Positions 36,354-44,381 of a stretch of 64,000 bases of DNA are shown here, piece after piece. Made by a program: the position numbers and the translations under genes. This stretch comes from Phyllobacterium sophorae (lineage in GTDB: Bacteria > Pseudomonadota > Alphaproteobacteria > Rhizobiales > Rhizobiaceae), in assembly GCF_003010965.1 (NCBI RefSeq), contig NZ_PGGM01000002.1, positions 496,001-560,000 on the forward strand, given 5' to 3'. Each line of letters starts with the position of its first letter. Positions within the stretch are counted from its first letter, which is position 1. The notes beneath the pieces are model-generated. The model had not been told where the DNA came from and did not search any database. It saw only the letters and a program-made list of their open reading frames with translations.

Positions 36354-37880
36354 TCAACGGTCCATTTCCCGGTTGGTTCCCGGATCGCGATTTGCCCGCA
36401 ACCCGGCGATGACCTTCGTGGCCGCCATTGGAAGGTCTTCCGCGATCAGTCCAAAGCCGAGATGGTGCGCGGCTGCGCCGTGAATGTAGACCGCCGCGCA
36501 AGCTGCTTCAAAGGGCGGCATGCCTTGCGCCATCAATCCCGCAGCAAGCCCCGCCAGCACGTCACCGGAGCCCGCGGTCGCCAGCAAAGGCGTGCCGTTG
36601 GTATTGATCGCGGCGCGACCATCCGGCGCTGCGATCACGGTATCGGCACCTTTATATATGACGATCGCGCCGGCGCGGGCGGCGGCCTCGCGAGCTCGTT
36701 CGAGCTTGGATGGCGTCTTGGTGGCGACGATATCCGGAAACAGCCGCTTGAATTCGCCCTCATGGGGCGTCAGTACGAGACGGACCTCCGGAAAGCGCTG
36801 CGTTGCATTGAAGAGGGCGTCCGGGCGATCCTGAAAGGATGTGATCGCATCGGCGTCGAAAACCAGTTTGACTGACTGGTCCTGCAGCAGGGACAGGGAA
36901 AACTCGCGTGTTTTATCACCAATGCCGAAGCCGGGGCCAAGCACGAAGGCAGATGGTTTTCGCCTCTCGATGAACGATATCAGGTCTTGCCTGTGATCGC
37001 AGCGGCTGAGCATGATGGAGGTGAGGTGCGCGGCATTGACGGAGAGTGCTGTATCGGGCGACAAAACGGTGACCGCGCCTGCACCGCTTCTTGCTGCTGA
37101 TAGCGCCGATAGCCGCGCTGCGCCGGTCGAGGTCGCATCGCCGGAAAACACCGCCACATGGCCGCGCGTGTACTTGTGCGTGTCCGCACCGGGCGCCGGA
37201 AGCAGCTCTCGCCACAGGCGCGGCATGTTTTCGAAACAGCCTGGCTTCACGGCGGCGAGAACGTCATCCCGGATGCCAATATCGACGACGGTCAAATCAC
37301 CACAGAGCGTGCGACCCGGGTAGAGCAGGTGACCGGGCTTCTTGCGGAAGAACGTGATAGTGGCGTGCGCCTCGAGGACGGGGCCGAGCGGCTGTCCGCT
37401 GGAACCATCGAGGCCCGAGGGCATGTCGACGGCCACCCGGCGCACCGGCGCATCGTTGGCGCGGGCGATGGCGCCTGCGGCCTTGCCTGCTATCGGCCTG
37501 TCGAGGCCAGCGCCAAACAATGCATCCACAACGAGACTGCCGGGCGCCGGTTCAAAACCGTCGATGGCGCGGGGTTTGACAGGGCAGTCTGCCAATGCCC
37601 GCGCTGCATCGGTTCCGGGCTTCGGGGAGCCTGTGGACCAGACCTGCACACGAGCGCCGCTCTCGATCAGGAGACGGGCAATGACGTAGCCGTCGCCGCC
37701 ATTGTTCCCGGGCCCGCACAGGATGTGAAATTCCGGCATGTCGCCATGATGCGCCAGAAGATGACGGGCGATGGCATGGCCGGCGTTCAGCATGAGAGCG
37801 TAACCGTCGCCGGGGCCAGCCGCGATGGTTAGCCTGTCAGCTTCACCCATCTCGGCGGGGGTCAAAATCTCGTAAGCCAT
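36354..37880 (-). CDS. nnr: Bifunctional NAD(P)HX epimerase/dehydratase
   Basis: The 508-residue protein repairs hydrated NAD(P)H. Its N-terminal YjeF_N epimerase domain (about 1-215) has the loop CGPGNNGGDGYVIARLL near residue 58. Its C-terminal ribokinase-like domain (about 230-500) is the ADP/ATP-dependent dehydratase, with VLGPGFGIGD, LTPHEGEF and the Mg/ATP-binding NGTPLLATAGSGDVLAGLAA near 434. The fused form is usual in bacteria. A TTG start at 37889 is open, but the ATG at 37880 with AGGAAAG upstream is better. It stands divergent from the DUF2171 gene. Confidence 0.94.
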   Translation of the reverse strand: MAYEILTPAEMGEADRLTIAAGPGDGYALMLNAGHAIARHLLAHHGDMPEFHILCGPGNNGGDGYVIARLLIESGARVQVWSTGSPKPGTDAARALADCPVKPRAIDGFEPAPGSLVVDALFGAGLDRPIAGKAAGAIARANDAPVRRVAVDMPSGLDGSSGQPLGPVLEAHATITFFRKKPGHLLYPGRTLCGDLTVVDIGIRDDVLAAVKPGCFENMPRLWRELLPAPGADTHKYTRGHVAVFSGDATSTGAARLSALSAARSGAGAVTVLSPDTALSVNAAHLTSIMLSRCDHRQDLISFIERRKPSAFVLGPGFGIGDKTREFSLSLLQDQSVKLVFDADAITSFQDRPDALFNATQRFPEVRLVLTPHEGEFKRLFPDIVATKTPSKLERAREAAARAGAIVIYKGADTVIAAPDGRAAINTNGTPLLATAGSGDVLAGLAAGLMAQGMPPFEAACAAVYIHGAAAHHLGFGLIAEDLPMAATKVIAGLRANRDPGTNREMDR

Positions 37881-38015
37881 TGGGGGCAACGCTTTCCTTG
37901 AGGATCATGCCGGGCAGAGTAGAGCTTTCGCGCCTGTCCCGGAAGCCTCCAACGCGGCAATGCATCCAAAGTCCGCTTCATGCGTTCATGATGCGTCATC
38001 CTTGGAGGTAATGTC

Positions 38016-38264
38016 ATGACTGCTACACGCATCAAGCAACATATGGAAGTGATCGGCGCCGACGGTGTGCATGTCGGTACCGTGGACAGGATCGAGGGCG
38101 GGCGAATCAAATTGATCAGGAAAGACAGCGGCGAGGGTACGCACAAAGGCCATCATCATTATATTTCGATATCGCTGGTTGCGGATGTGGAAGGCAACCG
38201 CGTTCGTCTTTCTGCCAATTCTGACGTGGCGGTGATGTTCGAGGAAGAGGCGCCGGAGAAATAA
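38016..38264 (+). CDS. DUF2171 protein
   Basis: The 82-residue protein has the PRC-barrel-like DUF2171 pattern: IKQHMEVIGADGVHVGTVDR, then RIKLIRKDSG and HHHYISISLVADVEGNRVRL. A His cluster (THKGHHHY) is visible. Related small proteins are often near stress genes, but no function is known. A strong TTGGAGG site precedes the ATG. It is divergent from nnr and convergent with the next gene. Confidence 0.85.
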   Translation: MTATRIKQHMEVIGADGVHVGTVDRIEGGRIKLIRKDSGEGTHKGHHHYISISLVADVEGNRVRLSANSDVAVMFEEEAPEK

Positions 38265-38294
38265 GCCAGCAGTTTATCGGTCGCCTGGCGCCGG

Positions 38295-38603
38295 CTAAAC
38301 CGCCCCCAGCCGGACCAGCACTGCGCGCGGAATGCCATAATGCTGGATGGGATCATCGTGATTGCGCAGGCCGCATAGTTCGCGCTGGATGAAATAGGCG
38401 TGTACTGCCTGTGCCGCGGCCTTAAGGCACACCTCCCGGTCCACCTCCGCCGCAGCGTGCAATCTTTCCAGCGTCCGCTCGACTTTCTGTCCAGCGCGCC
38501 CGAGCGCCGCAGCCGTTTCCGCCAGGATTTCCATGTCAATGGCGCTCGGCGGGCCATTCTGGTCAAACCGGGCGGAAATGCTTCGGGGCGATCGAAAAGA
38601 CAT
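38295..38603 (-). CDS. Small conserved protein, DUF6665-like
   Basis: The 102-residue product has a basic start and then an acidic/alanine-rich helix (EILAETAAALGRAGQKVERT) and the conserved FIQRELCGLRNHDDPIQHYG, which resembles the DUF6665 pattern of alphaproteobacteria. No function is known. The frame is open to 38714; the earlier residues are Arg-rich and unlike the family, so MSFRSPRSISAR at 38603 is the likely start. It converges on DUF2171 with a 30-bp gap. Confidence 0.65.
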   Translation of the reverse strand: MSFRSPRSISARFDQNGPPSAIDMEILAETAAALGRAGQKVERTLERLHAAAEVDREVCLKAAAQAVHAYFIQRELCGLRNHDDPIQHYGIPRAVLVRLGAV

Positions 38604-38822
38604 GACGTATCGGCTGTTGAAGCGGTTGAACATGCGGATCGCAAAGCGATCGCGAGCGAATACCGGCACGATTCGAGCACAGAGTCGGTTTTGCCGCAAG
38701 CTCGGGTCATTCAATTCGCCAGCGGCGGCCTCCAGAAAAAGCTGAAACCGCCAAATGCTGTCCGCGAGCTCAGAAAAAGCAAAAGGCCTGAGCGATTTCT
38801 CGGCTCAAGCCTTTGAAGTGAC

Positions 38823-38897
38823 TGGCTCCCCGGGCCGGATTCGAACCAGCGACCGATCGGTTAACAGCCGATTGCTCTACCACTGAGCTACCGGGGA
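38823..38897 (-). tRNA. tRNA-Asn (GTT)
   Basis: On the minus strand the acceptor stem TCCCCGG/CCGGGGA, D-arm with AGCTCAGTGGTAGAGC, anticodon stem ATCGG/CCGAT with loop CTGTTAA (anticodon GTT; complement of 38863-38865) and T-arm GGTTCGAATCC are complete. The CCA end is encoded (38823-38825). Confidence 0.95.
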
Positions 38898-39001
38898 ATA
38901 TCTACTTAGTCATCAGCGAAGTGGCCTATAGCAAAAGGGTTCCGCTTTTGCAAAGGACGATTTCGATTTTTTTCCACTAATGTGCATAACAAAACGATGA
39001 C

Positions 39002-39391
39002 ATGCGTCGGGAGGCTTCCTACATCGGGACTGAAACGCCATTTAACGAGAAGAGAATATCGTTGTCCGATCGTCCGGAAGATACTGATACGCACCCCAAT
39101 ACGGGACATCACAAGCACCAGTCGCACAGGAAGCGCCGGCACATGCGCATCTTTGGCCGCCATGTACCCGTGCCGCAATCGGTGGCAATGCGCCGCATGC
39201 TTGGCGGATTGCTGGTTGCGGGCGGCACTCTGGGCTTTCTGCCCATCCTTGGATTCTGGATGGTTCCGCTTGGGCTCGTCGTGTTGTCGCATGATTCGGC
39301 TATCGTGCGGCGCAAGCGCCGTCAGATCGAGGTCAAGCTGGGCCGCCGGTGGAAGGGCAGCTGGTTTGATTCAAACAAGAATGAAGGCTGA
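39002..39391 (+). CDS. Small membrane protein, basic
   Basis: The product of up to 129 residues has a hydrophilic N-terminus with HHKHQSHRKRR, then one or two membrane helices (AMRRMLGGLLVAGGTLGFLP and ILGFWMVPLGLVVLSHD) and a basic tail (RRKRRQIEVKLGRRWKG). Similar short proteins with the GFLPILGFWMVPLGL block are common in rhizobia; the function is unknown. The start is uncertain: ATG 39002 has no clear ribosome site, while TTG 39062 follows GAGAAGAGA. Confidence 0.65.
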   Translation: MRREASYIGTETPFNEKRISLSDRPEDTDTHPNTGHHKHQSHRKRRHMRIFGRHVPVPQSVAMRRMLGGLLVAGGTLGFLPILGFWMVPLGLVVLSHDSAIVRRKRRQIEVKLGRRWKGSWFDSNKNEG

Positions 39392-39409
39392 GCGGGAATG
39401 TGGCGACAA

Positions 39410-39871
39410 TTACAATGATTCCGCCTGTTCCGCATATTGCCTGGTCAAACCTTCGTATTGATCGAATGCCGGCAGAGCTTCGAAGCTGTGAACGGCCGGC
39501 GTGGTCGCCCAAGGCAGCTTCTCGCTTGTCCATGTTTCGATGAATGGTGTGAACCAGCCGGGATTGTCGAGCATGGTCGGGCGAAGGTTGACGAGCCAGT
39601 CAAGACCTTCGGGCCTTGTGAACATCCAACTCATGCAATGGGGGCAGAAATAATGCCGGGATGCGCCATGCAGACCGCCAATGACTGGCTGTCCTTTCGT
39701 GATTGAGAAGCCTTCACTCGCAATAGCCGCACTCAACGAGTAAGCGCTGGCGCTCATGCGTTGGCAGCCGGTGCAGTGACAGGCCATGGTAAGAAGGGGC
39801 TTGGCAGTAATCTTCAGGCGCACCTGGCCGCAACGGCACCCGCCCTCCTGAGGTAACGCGAATCCGCTCAT
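39410..39871 (-). CDS. GFA-family zinc protein
   Basis: The 153-residue protein belongs to the GFA (glutathione-dependent formaldehyde-activating, CENP-V-like) family. The zinc ligands are visible in GGCRCGQVR, CHCTGCQRMSASAY and FCPHCMSWMF. Most family members have unknown substrates; only some help glutathione react with formaldehyde. The ATG at 39871 gives the normal family length. It converges on the membrane protein at 39002. A second GFA gene is at 42713. Confidence 0.88.
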   Translation of the reverse strand: MSGFALPQEGGCRCGQVRLKITAKPLLTMACHCTGCQRMSASAYSLSAAIASEGFSITKGQPVIGGLHGASRHYFCPHCMSWMFTRPEGLDWLVNLRPTMLDNPGWFTPFIETWTSEKLPWATTPAVHSFEALPAFDQYEGLTRQYAEQAESL

Positions 39872-39958
39872 GATCAGTTCTCTCAGTTGCTGCAGCCAAC
39901 GATAAACAGGATTGGCTTTGACTGTCAAAGGAACGAACCGCGCCGAGTTCCAGCGATG

Positions 39959-40195
39959 CTACACTGTTGGCAGCAACAACATCAACGCACCGATAGCCGC
40001 AATCAAGAGACCAGGCCAATTGGCTTTCAGACCAAGAAAGCGCAGGCCACGATGGCGCGGCTCGAGCGTGAGACCGGCTGGCTCATGGGGAGAAGAATGC
40101 GCATCGGTCAACCTGCCGCGATAGATGGCGACTCCTGCCATATACAAAAGTCCGCATGTAACCAGCAATGCACCGACGAGAGTGGTTGTTGCCAT
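39959..40195 (-). CDS. Small two-helix membrane protein
   Basis: The 78-residue protein has two hydrophobic helices (TLVGALLVTCGLLYMAGVAI and WPGLLIAAIGALMLLL) joined by a basic stretch of about 35 residues. AGGAGG lies six bases before the ATG, which supports a real gene. I do not recognise a family. It is followed, in the same direction, by the GFA gene. Confidence 0.6.
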   Translation of the reverse strand: MATTTLVGALLVTCGLLYMAGVAIYRGRLTDAHSSPHEPAGLTLEPRHRGLRFLGLKANWPGLLIAAIGALMLLLPTV

Positions 40196-40394
40196 CGGAG
40201 CCTCCTCAAGCAGGTAACGGATTGCATGCGCTTTCGTTCCAGAGGGCCCTGGAGCGATTGTTTTGCGCATGTTCATTTTTCGTATTGCGGCACAAAACAA
40301 AAACGGCTATTCGGAATGCCGCAAGTGACGCTGTTCGAAATGAATATTCGTCGCTTCTATAAGTAGTTAATTTCATTAGCTATTTTGACTTTGG

Positions 40395-40468
40395 GGCCTC
40401 GTGGCGGAGTGGTTACGCAGAGGACTGCAAATCCTTGCACCCCGGTTCGATTCCGGGCGAGGCCTCCA
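40395..40468 (+). tRNA. tRNA-Cys (GCA)
   Basis: The acceptor stem GGCCTCG/CGAGGCC, D-arm with GGCGGAGTGG, anticodon stem GAGGA/TCCTT with loop CTGCAAA (anticodon GCA at 40427-40429) and T-arm GGTTCGATTCC are complete, with discriminator T and encoded CCA (40466-40468). Confidence 0.95.
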
Positions 40469-40488
40469 ATAAGTTCAGGCGCCACATC

Positions 40489-41591
40489 AACTAATTGATT
40501 TACTTATCTTTTCGTCAAGTGTGGCAATCCGGGACACCACCCGTCATCAGGGTGAGGCGATACCTTCCCCATTTCACGCCAGTCAACTTCGAAATGGCCC
40601 GACCCGCGCATCGGACATTCCGCGTATAAACTTTCATGGTCTTGCATCCTTGGCCTCAAGCGCTGCCGATCAGGACCTCTTCTATTTGCCTGACGCGTTC
40701 GCGCCTGCGTCTAAGGCGCTTTCCAACACGGCCGAAAAGCCGCTTCTTGTGTGTCGCTTGCCGGCTGGCTTGCAGCTGTTCGATATAGACAACGTCGGTT
40801 TTTTCGTTGGTCAGGCGGTCAAAAATCCAACAGAAAGATACTGGCAGGGAACCGACTTGAAACTGCCGTGCGCCGGATGCCTGATCCTCCGCTATTATTT
40901 GCTGCAATACCAATTGGTCCCAAATATCAGGGTCTTCGTCGCACCGTTCCTTCCACATTTCGATGAGGCGAAGTGCGGCAGGTGTATCGTTAATCAGGAT
41001 GGTCGCTGATATCAGTCGCCCATTGTCCGAATAATGGACTGCAAGGTCGCCGTCAAACGAGGCTAGCGCAGGCCATGGATTGCGATGGAAGACCGCATCA
41101 ACATCCACGTAAAGAAGCGGGCCTCGCTTATGGCGACGCTCTTTCAAAAGGAAGCTCGGTTTCATGGCAGCGTTGCGGACCCAACTGCCAGCGCTTTCAA
41201 TGGCGGTAGCGGTGACCTCCAGCCCCAAGCGCACGGCCGAGGCGATCATACGCCTGGCTTCATGTACGTAGAATGAGTTGGAGGTGAAGAAGGCGACGAT
41301 CTCTCCCGTTGCCTGGGCAACTGGATGATGTTCAATTTCGCGATCATCCGGGAAGGGGACTATGATGGACCGGTGCGCAGATTTGTTAGCGCGAAACAGG
41401 TCAAGGAGGCGCGATAGCATAGGTGGCCTTGTAAGGATTGGTCTTGAGAGGGGGTACCCATGCACCAGCTTTCGGGCTGGTGCAACCCCAACGCCAAACT
41501 GCTGCGCGTGGCATCAAGGTGATTTAACGCCCTCTCACCTCGCTCCCGGTGAGGTATCCACAGTGCTTTTCCGTGTTTAACTAATTGATTT
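40489..41591. repeat. 13-bp direct repeats bounding a segment next to tRNA-Cys
   Basis: AACTAATTGATTT occurs at 40489-40501, 20 bp after tRNA-Cys, and again at 41579-41591, in the same orientation. The segment of about 1.1 kb between them carries one glycosyltransferase-like gene. The sites could mark a small insertion beside a tRNA gene, but no integrase is present and the repeat does not include the tRNA end, so chance or shared promoter elements are also possible. Confidence 0.35.
40656..41420 (-). CDS. Putative nucleotide-diphospho-sugar transferase
   Basis: The 254-residue protein has a GT-A-like outline: EIVAFFTSNSFYVHEARRMI at the start, LLYVDVDAVFHRNPWPAL near residue 117 with a DxD metal/nucleotide-sugar motif (DVD), then a block with ISATILINDTPAALRLIEMW and DIWDQLVLQQII, typical of putative nucleotide-diphospho-sugar transferases (GT77-like). 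The tail is strongly basic (KKRLFGRVGKRLRRRRERVR). Donor and acceptor are unknown. The start at 41420 has a weak site; an upstream start at 41465 is possible. It is alone between the tRNA-Cys and the ArsR operon, inside the 13-bp direct repeats. Confidence 0.72.
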   Translation of the reverse strand: MLSRLLDLFRANKSAHRSIIVPFPDDREIEHHPVAQATGEIVAFFTSNSFYVHEARRMIASAVRLGLEVTATAIESAGSWVRNAAMKPSFLLKERRHKRGPLLYVDVDAVFHRNPWPALASFDGDLAVHYSDNGRLISATILINDTPAALRLIEMWKERCDEDPDIWDQLVLQQIIAEDQASGARQFQVGSLPVSFCWIFDRLTNEKTDVVYIEQLQASRQATHKKRLFGRVGKRLRRRRERVRQIEEVLIGSA

Positions 41592-41774
41592 TCTTGCTGA
41601 CCCCTTTCCGTGCAACCTTGGTTTGAAAAGCTTGGCAGTGTCATTTTGCGATTCTACCCCAATCACTATCCGGCCCAGCGATCGAGGGACGCAATTCAGC
41701 GGCAGAGATAATGAGGTCGCGAAACAAAAACATTAGTGTTGACTAATTAATGAGTGGTGGCTAATGTAATAGCC
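41421..41774. other. Non-coding region with two hairpins
   Basis: No gene is supported. TGCACCAGC (41461-41469) and GCTGGTGCA (41476-41484) form a perfect 9-bp stem with a six-base loop. A second, shorter stem CTCACC/GGTGAG lies near 41534-41552. Both could belong to the leader of the leftward glycosyltransferase gene. The right end holds the ArsR operator at 41732-41747 and one of the 13-bp direct repeats. Confidence 0.5.
41732..41747 (+). promoter_or_regulatory. Palindromic operator upstream of arsR-type gene
   Basis: ATTAGT (41732-41737) and ACTAAT (41742-41747) form a perfect inverted repeat with a four-base spacer, 27 bp before the ArsR start, and ATTAATGAG follows. This is the usual place and form of an autoregulatory ArsR-family operator. 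Confidence 0.55.
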
Positions 41775-42104
41775 ATGATTGAAGCCGTTACCATAAGCGC
41801 TGTCCTGCGCACCCTTGCCGATCCGACCCGCCGGGCCGTCTACGAGCGTGTCGTCAGCTCCGATGAGATAACCGTGGTCGAACTGACGCGAGGGAGCGGC
41901 GTAACACAGGGTGCCATCTCCCAGCACCTCAAATCATTGAAACAGGCGGGTCTGGTTGCGGAGCGGCCCGAGGGCCGGAAGGTCTATTATCGCGCTGAAC
42001 CCGAGGGCCTTTCGCCGCTCGTCGAGTGGATGAGCCATTACGGCGTATTCTGGCGCGAGCGCTTTGCAAACCTCAGAACCTTGTTAACGGAGATGGATAC
42101 ATGA
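41775..42104 (+). CDS. ArsR-family transcriptional regulator
   Basis: The 109-residue protein is a winged-helix ArsR regulator: VLRTLADPTRRAVYERV, VVELTRGSGVTQGAISQHL as recognition helix region, KQAGLVAERPEGRKVYY as wing, and the C-terminal ARSR block with WMSHYGVFWRERFANL. No cysteine metal site is visible, which puts it with the ArsR regulators that pair with SRPBCC proteins rather than with metal sensors. A GTG at 41754 is in frame; the ATG at 41775 fits the family. Its stop overlaps the next gene by four bases. Confidence 0.9.
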   Translation: MIEAVTISAVLRTLADPTRRAVYERVVSSDEITVVELTRGSGVTQGAISQHLKSLKQAGLVAERPEGRKVYYRAEPEGLSPLVEWMSHYGVFWRERFANLRTLLTEMDT

Positions 42105-42586
42105 ACGACGTCGCGCTGAAGTCCGGCACACAGGAAATCGTAGTCGAAGAGGTCTTGCCGCATGCACCGGAGACGATCTGGAAAGCGCTGACAACAGGCG
42201 AATTGATTAATCGCTGGCTGCGGATGCCTTTGATCGGATTCGAGGCGGTGGAGGGCAGGCACTTCACGTTCCAGACGACGCCGGCCGGCATGTGGGACGG
42301 TGTCATTCACTGCCAAGTGCTGGAGGCGAAGCCGAACGAGCGGCTTGCTTATGCCTGGAAGGGCGGACACGAAGGAAATGCCGGCTATGGCTCACGTTTG
42401 GATACAGTGGTCACGTGGACCCTCTTCAAAGTCGATAGCGGAACGCGCCTTCGTCTTGTCCACTCCGGCTTCGTACTCCCAAGGAACGATGTGGCGTTCA
42501 CGAATATGGGCGCAGGGTGGAAGAGGGTTGTCCCCAGCATCGGCGATGTCGTTGCGGAACAGGTCTCTTCAAAGAAGCTGCACTGA
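42101..42586 (+). CDS. SRPBCC (AHSA1-like) domain protein
   Basis: The 161-residue protein has the START/AHSA1 fold signature: IVVEEVLPHAPETIWKALTT at the N-terminus, RWLRMPLIGFEAVEGRHFTF, LEAKPNERLAYAWKGG, and LRLVHSGF with the end GWKRVVPSIGDVVAE. Such proteins bind small hydrophobic ligands. Coupled to ArsR by a four-base overlap, it forms the common ArsR-SRPBCC pair, in which the SRPBCC protein may supply or sense the ligand. The ligand is unknown. A GGAGATGG site precedes it. Confidence 0.88.
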   Translation: MNDVALKSGTQEIVVEEVLPHAPETIWKALTTGELINRWLRMPLIGFEAVEGRHFTFQTTPAGMWDGVIHCQVLEAKPNERLAYAWKGGHEGNAGYGSRLDTVVTWTLFKVDSGTRLRLVHSGFVLPRNDVAFTNMGAGWKRVVPSIGDVVAEQVSSKKLH

Positions 42587-42712
42587 CGCGGCGTCGTGAA
42601 GAGTACAACAGGGGCTGACTGCTGCGTTCATTCACCCAGACACTGAAAATGCAGAGTGCCGTCCGTTGCTGGTTCTGTGGGACCAACCGGGCTTTATCGC
42701 AGGAGTGAAAAC

Positions 42713-43129
42713 ATGAGCAAGGCTTATACCGGCGGATGCGCCTGCGGCGCGATCCGTTATGAAATTTCTGCCGAACCAATAGTGATGAACGACTGTCAGT
42801 GTCGCGACTGTCAGCGGAAAAGCGGCACAGGCCACGGATCCTATCTGACCTTCCCGAGCAAGGAGAGTGTGAAACTCAGCGGCGAAGCCATGCATTGGGA
42901 TATCGCCAGCGATAGCGGCAATGTGAAGACGCGTTCCTTCTGCCCCACCTGCGGATCACCGGTCTATTTGACGTTTGCGGCCATGCCCGATCTGTTCACA
43001 GTGCACGCCGCGAGCCTTGACGATCCAAGTCGATACAAGCCGCAAATGGTAACCTACGGCGTGCGAGGCTACGCCTGGGACCACATCGATTCAAACCTGC
43101 CGAAATTCGACAAGATGCCTGCGCCATGA
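42713..43129 (+). CDS. GFA-family zinc protein, second copy
   Basis: The 138-residue protein is a GFA-family member with zinc cysteines in GGCACGAIRYE, CQCRDCQRKSGTGH and FCPTCGSPVYL. AGGAG six bases before the ATG decides the start. It lies 126 bp after the ArsR-SRPBCC pair and may be co-transcribed. It differs clearly from the GFA protein at 39410, so it is a separate subfamily member rather than a recent duplicate. Substrate unknown. Confidence 0.9.
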   Translation: MSKAYTGGCACGAIRYEISAEPIVMNDCQCRDCQRKSGTGHGSYLTFPSKESVKLSGEAMHWDIASDSGNVKTRSFCPTCGSPVYLTFAAMPDLFTVHAASLDDPSRYKPQMVTYGVRGYAWDHIDSNLPKFDKMPAP

Positions 43130-43134
43130 TGTGT

Positions 43135-43686
43135 CTAGCTGGAGCGTCGTTCCGAATAGCGGCGGTAGACGCCTTTTCCGGCTTTCTTGGCGATATAGAG
43201 GGCAGCATCACCGCACCACAACAGGCTTTCAGGTGTATCGCCATCGCGCGGCGCAAGGGCCGCGCCGATAGTAACACTGATTGCCGCCGGCTCGGCCCGG
43301 CCAATATCGTAGGGCTGTGAAAGCGTGCCGATGATGCGGTCGGCGATGCTGGCAACCTCGTTCGCCGTCACCTGCAGCAGGACGATAGCGAATTCGTCGC
43401 CATCGATGCGGTAGACCACATCATTCTTGCGCATGCATGACTGCAGGCGATCAGCCACAAGTCTAAGCAGCGTATCGCCCTCAGCGCGCCCATATTGTTC
43501 GTTGAATTTCTTGAACCCGTCCAGATCAATGCAGAGGATGGCAAACTCCAGCCGGTCGTCGAAATCGCTTTCTGCATAGGACCCGCAAAGACTGTCGAGA
43601 TGCTCCTCGAGCGCGGCTCTGTCAGCCAGTCCTGTCAATTCGTCCTGGCTGATGGGAGACGCGTTGAATCCTTTGATCTCGATCAT
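43135..43686 (-). CDS. Stand-alone GGDEF protein with DGDEF site
   Basis: The 183-residue protein is a single GGDEF domain with a short leader and no sensor or membrane segment. DELTGLADRAALEEHL and LCIDLDGFKKFNEQYG are typical. The active-site loop reads DGDEF (95-99) instead of GGDEF, while the inhibitory site RKND (86-89) lies five residues before it as in feedback-controlled cyclases. Whether the first-Gly change removes cyclase activity is not certain; it could act as a c-di-GMP receptor. The start at 43686 has AGGA nearby; a longer one at 43728 is open. Confidence 0.82.
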   Translation of the reverse strand: MIEIKGFNASPISQDELTGLADRAALEEHLDSLCGSYAESDFDDRLEFAILCIDLDGFKKFNEQYGRAEGDTLLRLVADRLQSCMRKNDVVYRIDGDEFAIVLLQVTANEVASIADRIIGTLSQPYDIGRAEPAAISVTIGAALAPRDGDTPESLLWCGDAALYIAKKAGKGVYRRYSERRSS

Positions 43687-44381
43687 TTGCTTTGAATTCC
43701 TATCGTTCGCACGAACGATTCCATGCACTGAAGTATAGAATGACAGGTGCAGCCGAACTGTTCAATCCCGGAATAATCCTACGGTTAAGGGAGTTTGTTA
43801 CCAGATACTATTTTCTTATAAAGATATTTCGCACTTGAACTTGCAGTCTGACAAAGCTTCCTGCTTTCGTTGGTGCAGCGAGAATAACGAGGAGATCAAG
43901 CAAGTATCGATGCGCGATCCAGTAAAGCACGACCGATCCGGATGACCCTGATCTCCTCGATGCTTACAACAAATGGCGGGAACGCTGCGCGGCGAGCAGG
44001 CTGACCCCGCGCCATGGCCGTGTTGTCACCTCCAAATCAGCCGCAGATGATTCGGGCGGCAGGCGTGGCATCGCTATTGTACCCTGGTCTTCGGGCGACC
44101 GGCGAAGCAGTTGACCGGGGGCGGGTGGCGGACAGTGGTGCATGAAGGCCGCAGTCCTGAGACAATGTGAACAGTGAAGCGCCGTCGCGTTAGTCATTCA
44201 TTGACGCTGACGGAAAATTTTGCCACATCCTCTGACAAATTGAGATAAATTGGTGCTTCTATAGGAAGATGGTCCTCAAGGATCATCAACTTTACAGGCG
44301 GCAGGTTGGATGCGGATCTGTCAGAAGCATGTTACGCGCCTACATGTGTTGCAGGCGCCTTGCCAGGAAAGCTTGTAGAAT
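43687..44381. other. Non-coding region upstream of the Pcm-like gene
   Basis: Almost 700 bp without a supported gene. A 77-codon open frame on the minus strand (43964-44197) lacks a ribosome site and resembles no family I know. An 11-bp perfect inverted repeat, CGAGGAGATCA at 43888-43898 and TGATCTCCTCG at 43949-43959, spans about 70 bp with a 50-base loop. The stretch 44215-44275 before the Pcm-like gene is AT-rich and probably holds its promoter. Confidence 0.5.

Noticed and set aside
38823-41591. Genomic island between tRNA-Asn and tRNA-Cys
   Set aside because: Neither tRNA end is duplicated nearby, there is no integrase or mobility gene, and the genes between are small conserved ones.
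43964-44197. A 77-codon minus-strand frame with Cys and His
   Set aside because: No ribosome site and no family resemblance; composition fits a chance frame in GC-rich DNA.
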